DNA of 40,062 bases. It comes from Candidatus Latescibacterota bacterium (lineage in GTDB: Bacteria; Latescibacterota; UBA2968). The position numbers and the translations under genes were made by a program. Of this stretch, positions 39,392 to 40,062 are shown in pieces (the stretch's first letter is position 1; each line of letters begins with the position of its first letter). The notes below the pieces were generated by a model. That model was not told where the DNA came from. It ran no database searches and was given only the letters and a program-made list of their open reading frames with translations. The stretch spans positions 1-40,062 of the forward strand of contig JAJEDY010000026.1 in NCBI GenBank assembly GCA_022821275.1, given 5' to 3'.

Positions 39392-39638
39392 AAAACTCGG
39401 ATTTAAGCCAAATAAGGGAAAAAAACATGAAAAATGGGTTCTTAGAGACTCGAGGACAGGGAGATTATACTTAAAAACAGTTGTAAGCCGCAACAATAGA
39501 GATATTGGAGATAATCTCCTGAAGGCAATTTGTGGACAATTACATATCACAAAAAGCCAATACAATGAGATTGCATCATGTCGCATGTCCAGACAACAAT
39601 ATTACGACCATCTCCGTGAGGCTGAAATTATTACTTAA
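39357..39638 (+). CDS. HicA-like mRNA interferase toxin
   Basis: A 93-residue basic protein. KVLRKLGFKPNKGKKHEKWVLRDSRTGRLYLKTVVSRNNRDIGDNLLKAICGQLHITKSQYNEI resembles the dsRBD-like HicA fold, with His in GKKHEKW at the place of the catalytic GSH His and the long helix of the family near LLKAICGQL. It starts on a GTG inside the HicB-like gene, with AAAGG upstream. Its TAA stop (39636-39638) is the first three bases of terminator-repeat copy 3, so the repeat has joined directly onto the gene end. Confidence 0.65.
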   Translation: MNLREHRSKVLRKLGFKPNKGKKHEKWVLRDSRTGRLYLKTVVSRNNRDIGDNLLKAICGQLHITKSQYNEIASCRMSRQQYYDHLREAEIIT

Positions 39639-39713
39639 TCCATAACTTCTGGCAAACAACAAAGGCTACGTCTTTCGAGGCGTAGCCTTTTCTCATTCCT
39701 TACTTCGGCACTC
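39636..39713 (+). repeat. terminator-bearing dispersed repeat, copy 3
   Basis: TAATCCATAACTTCTGGC leads into the same UUCG-capped stem (39661-39690), then CTCATTCCTTACTTCGGCAC. It starts at the stop codon of the HicA-like gene and should terminate the HicB/HicA-like transcript. Confidence 0.9.
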
Positions 39714-39757
39714 TCCTATATAGTCCCCTTTGCATAGGTGATGGGAAATTTATGCTA

Positions 39758-39945
39758 TTATCCACCAAAACGGAAGAACTCCACATTGGCAATCCACCAC
39801 TCAAGGTCATCACTGTCCTGTCTAATAGCACCAAAATCTAATGCACGTATTTTCTCGATAGACATTCCCTTTTTAAGTCCAAAAATTCCTTCGCTAAAAG
39901 ACTCTGACGGAAAACATATAGCAATGCGAATAAAGAGTTGAAAAG
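39758..39945 (-). pseudogene. 3' remnant of an unidentified gene cut by the insertion sequence
   Basis: On the minus strand a frame is open from the inverted repeat at 39946 to a TAA at 39758-39760. It reads FQLFIRIAICFPSESFSEGI and ends in DSDDLEWWIANVEFFRFGG. No start is present, so this looks like the C-terminal 60 residues of a gene whose front part was displaced by the insertion sequence on the right. I do not recognise the family. Confidence 0.5.
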
Positions 39946-40015
39946 ATCGCGTTCTTGCCAGATGATTGAGTAGTCAAAGCAATCATCAACCCTTAAAAAG
40001 GAGCAAGAACGCGAT
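39946..40015 (+). promoter_or_regulatory. nested inverted repeat covering the transposase start
   Basis: A perfect 13-base inverted repeat, ATCGCGTTCTTGC (39946-39958) and GCAAGAACGCGAT (40003-40015), encloses a second one, GATGATTG (39961-39968) and CAATCATC (39980-39987). The right outer arm includes the first two bases of the transposase ATG and lies just after AAAGGAG. In RNA read through from outside, this stem would hide the start codon, a known way for insertion sequences to limit transposition. Confidence 0.6.
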
Positions 40016-40062
40016 GGATTGGCAAGATAGACTCATCGGTTTGTATCTGTATATATGCCAGC
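40014..40062 (+). mobile_element. start of an insertion-sequence transposase gene (partial)
   Basis: ATG 40014, preceded by AAAAGGAG, begins MDWQDRLIGLYLYICQ and runs off the window. This opening resembles transposases of DDE-type insertion sequences that begin MDWxxKLIxLYLYxC, but only 16 residues are visible. The nested inverted repeat upstream and the cut gene on the left support a mobile element whose left end is near 39940. Confidence 0.55.

Noticed and set aside
35966-39713. Terminator repeats considered as integron attC sites
   Set aside because: I could not find paired R''/L'' and L'/R' boxes with the GTTRRRY core, and no integrase is visible; the hairpin with a UUCG loop and T tail is better explained as a terminator.

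Overview
The window reads as a chromosomal segment of an uncultured Gram-negative bacterium. Two LolC/LolE-type permeases and a cytochrome c maturation (ccm) cluster imply an outer membrane and periplasmic c-type cytochromes. The mix of enolase-superfamily sugar-acid enzymes, a DUF6785-type membrane protein, an M32 peptidase, a UVR-motif protein and many small dispersed repeats is reminiscent of Poribacteria/Latescibacteria-like genomes, but this is an impression, not a demonstrated placement. Ordinary stop codons are used throughout, with one exception: an in-frame UGA in a small SelW-like gene is best read as selenocysteine.

Layout. (1) 1-6655, plus strand: the end of a urea ABC transporter operon (urtD, urtE) continuing into urease, with a fused gamma-beta subunit gene (ureAB), ureC, ureF, ureG and ureD. 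No ureE is seen; UreG has a His-rich N-terminus. Short repeats separate ureF/ureG and ureG/ureD, and one of them has rewritten the 3' end of ureG. (2) 6660-9750: an AT-richer two-gene restriction-modification cassette with its own strong promoter. (3) 9824-17182, plus strand: a catabolic cluster with two enolase-superfamily proteins, a 2OG-Fe(II)-oxygenase-like protein, an Ldh_2-type dehydrogenase, a mannonate-dehydratase-like protein and a large polytopic membrane protein. (4) 24810-17110, minus strand: a UVR-motif protein, then a tightly packed series of LolC/E-like permeases, a lone HsdR-N-like domain, an exported beta-helix protein, a SagB-type oxidoreductase, another enolase-superfamily enzyme and a coiled-coil ORF.

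(5) 24965-28471: rsgA, a nucleoside hydrolase and an M32 carboxypeptidase. (6) 28693-31635: an MNT/HEPN gene pair translationally coupled to an unknown (possibly MpaB-like) gene, then a SelW-like selenoprotein with an apparent bacterial SECIS hairpin that ordinary ORF calling misses, then a Gfo/Idh/MocA oxidoreductase. (7) 35755-31689, minus strand: an exported membrane-anchored protein, ccmA, ccmB, ccmC, a very short ccmD and a SpoU-type RNA methyltransferase. (8) 35800-40062: a low-GC accessory island of toxin-antitoxin and nuclease genes: brnT (broken by a nonsense codon) and brnA, an aspartic-protease-like fragment, a DUF5678-like gene, an Rpn-type nuclease gene ended by an early TAA plus a deleted duplicate of it, a DUF433 antitoxin and a HicB/HicA-like pair. 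The island is punctuated by three copies of a 64-78 bp repeat containing a UUCG-capped terminator, and it ends in an insertion sequence that interrupts another gene.

The most notable items are the hidden selenoprotein (30297-30536), the repeat insertion with target duplication that changed the UreG C-terminus, and the three-copy terminator repeat dividing the toxin-antitoxin island.
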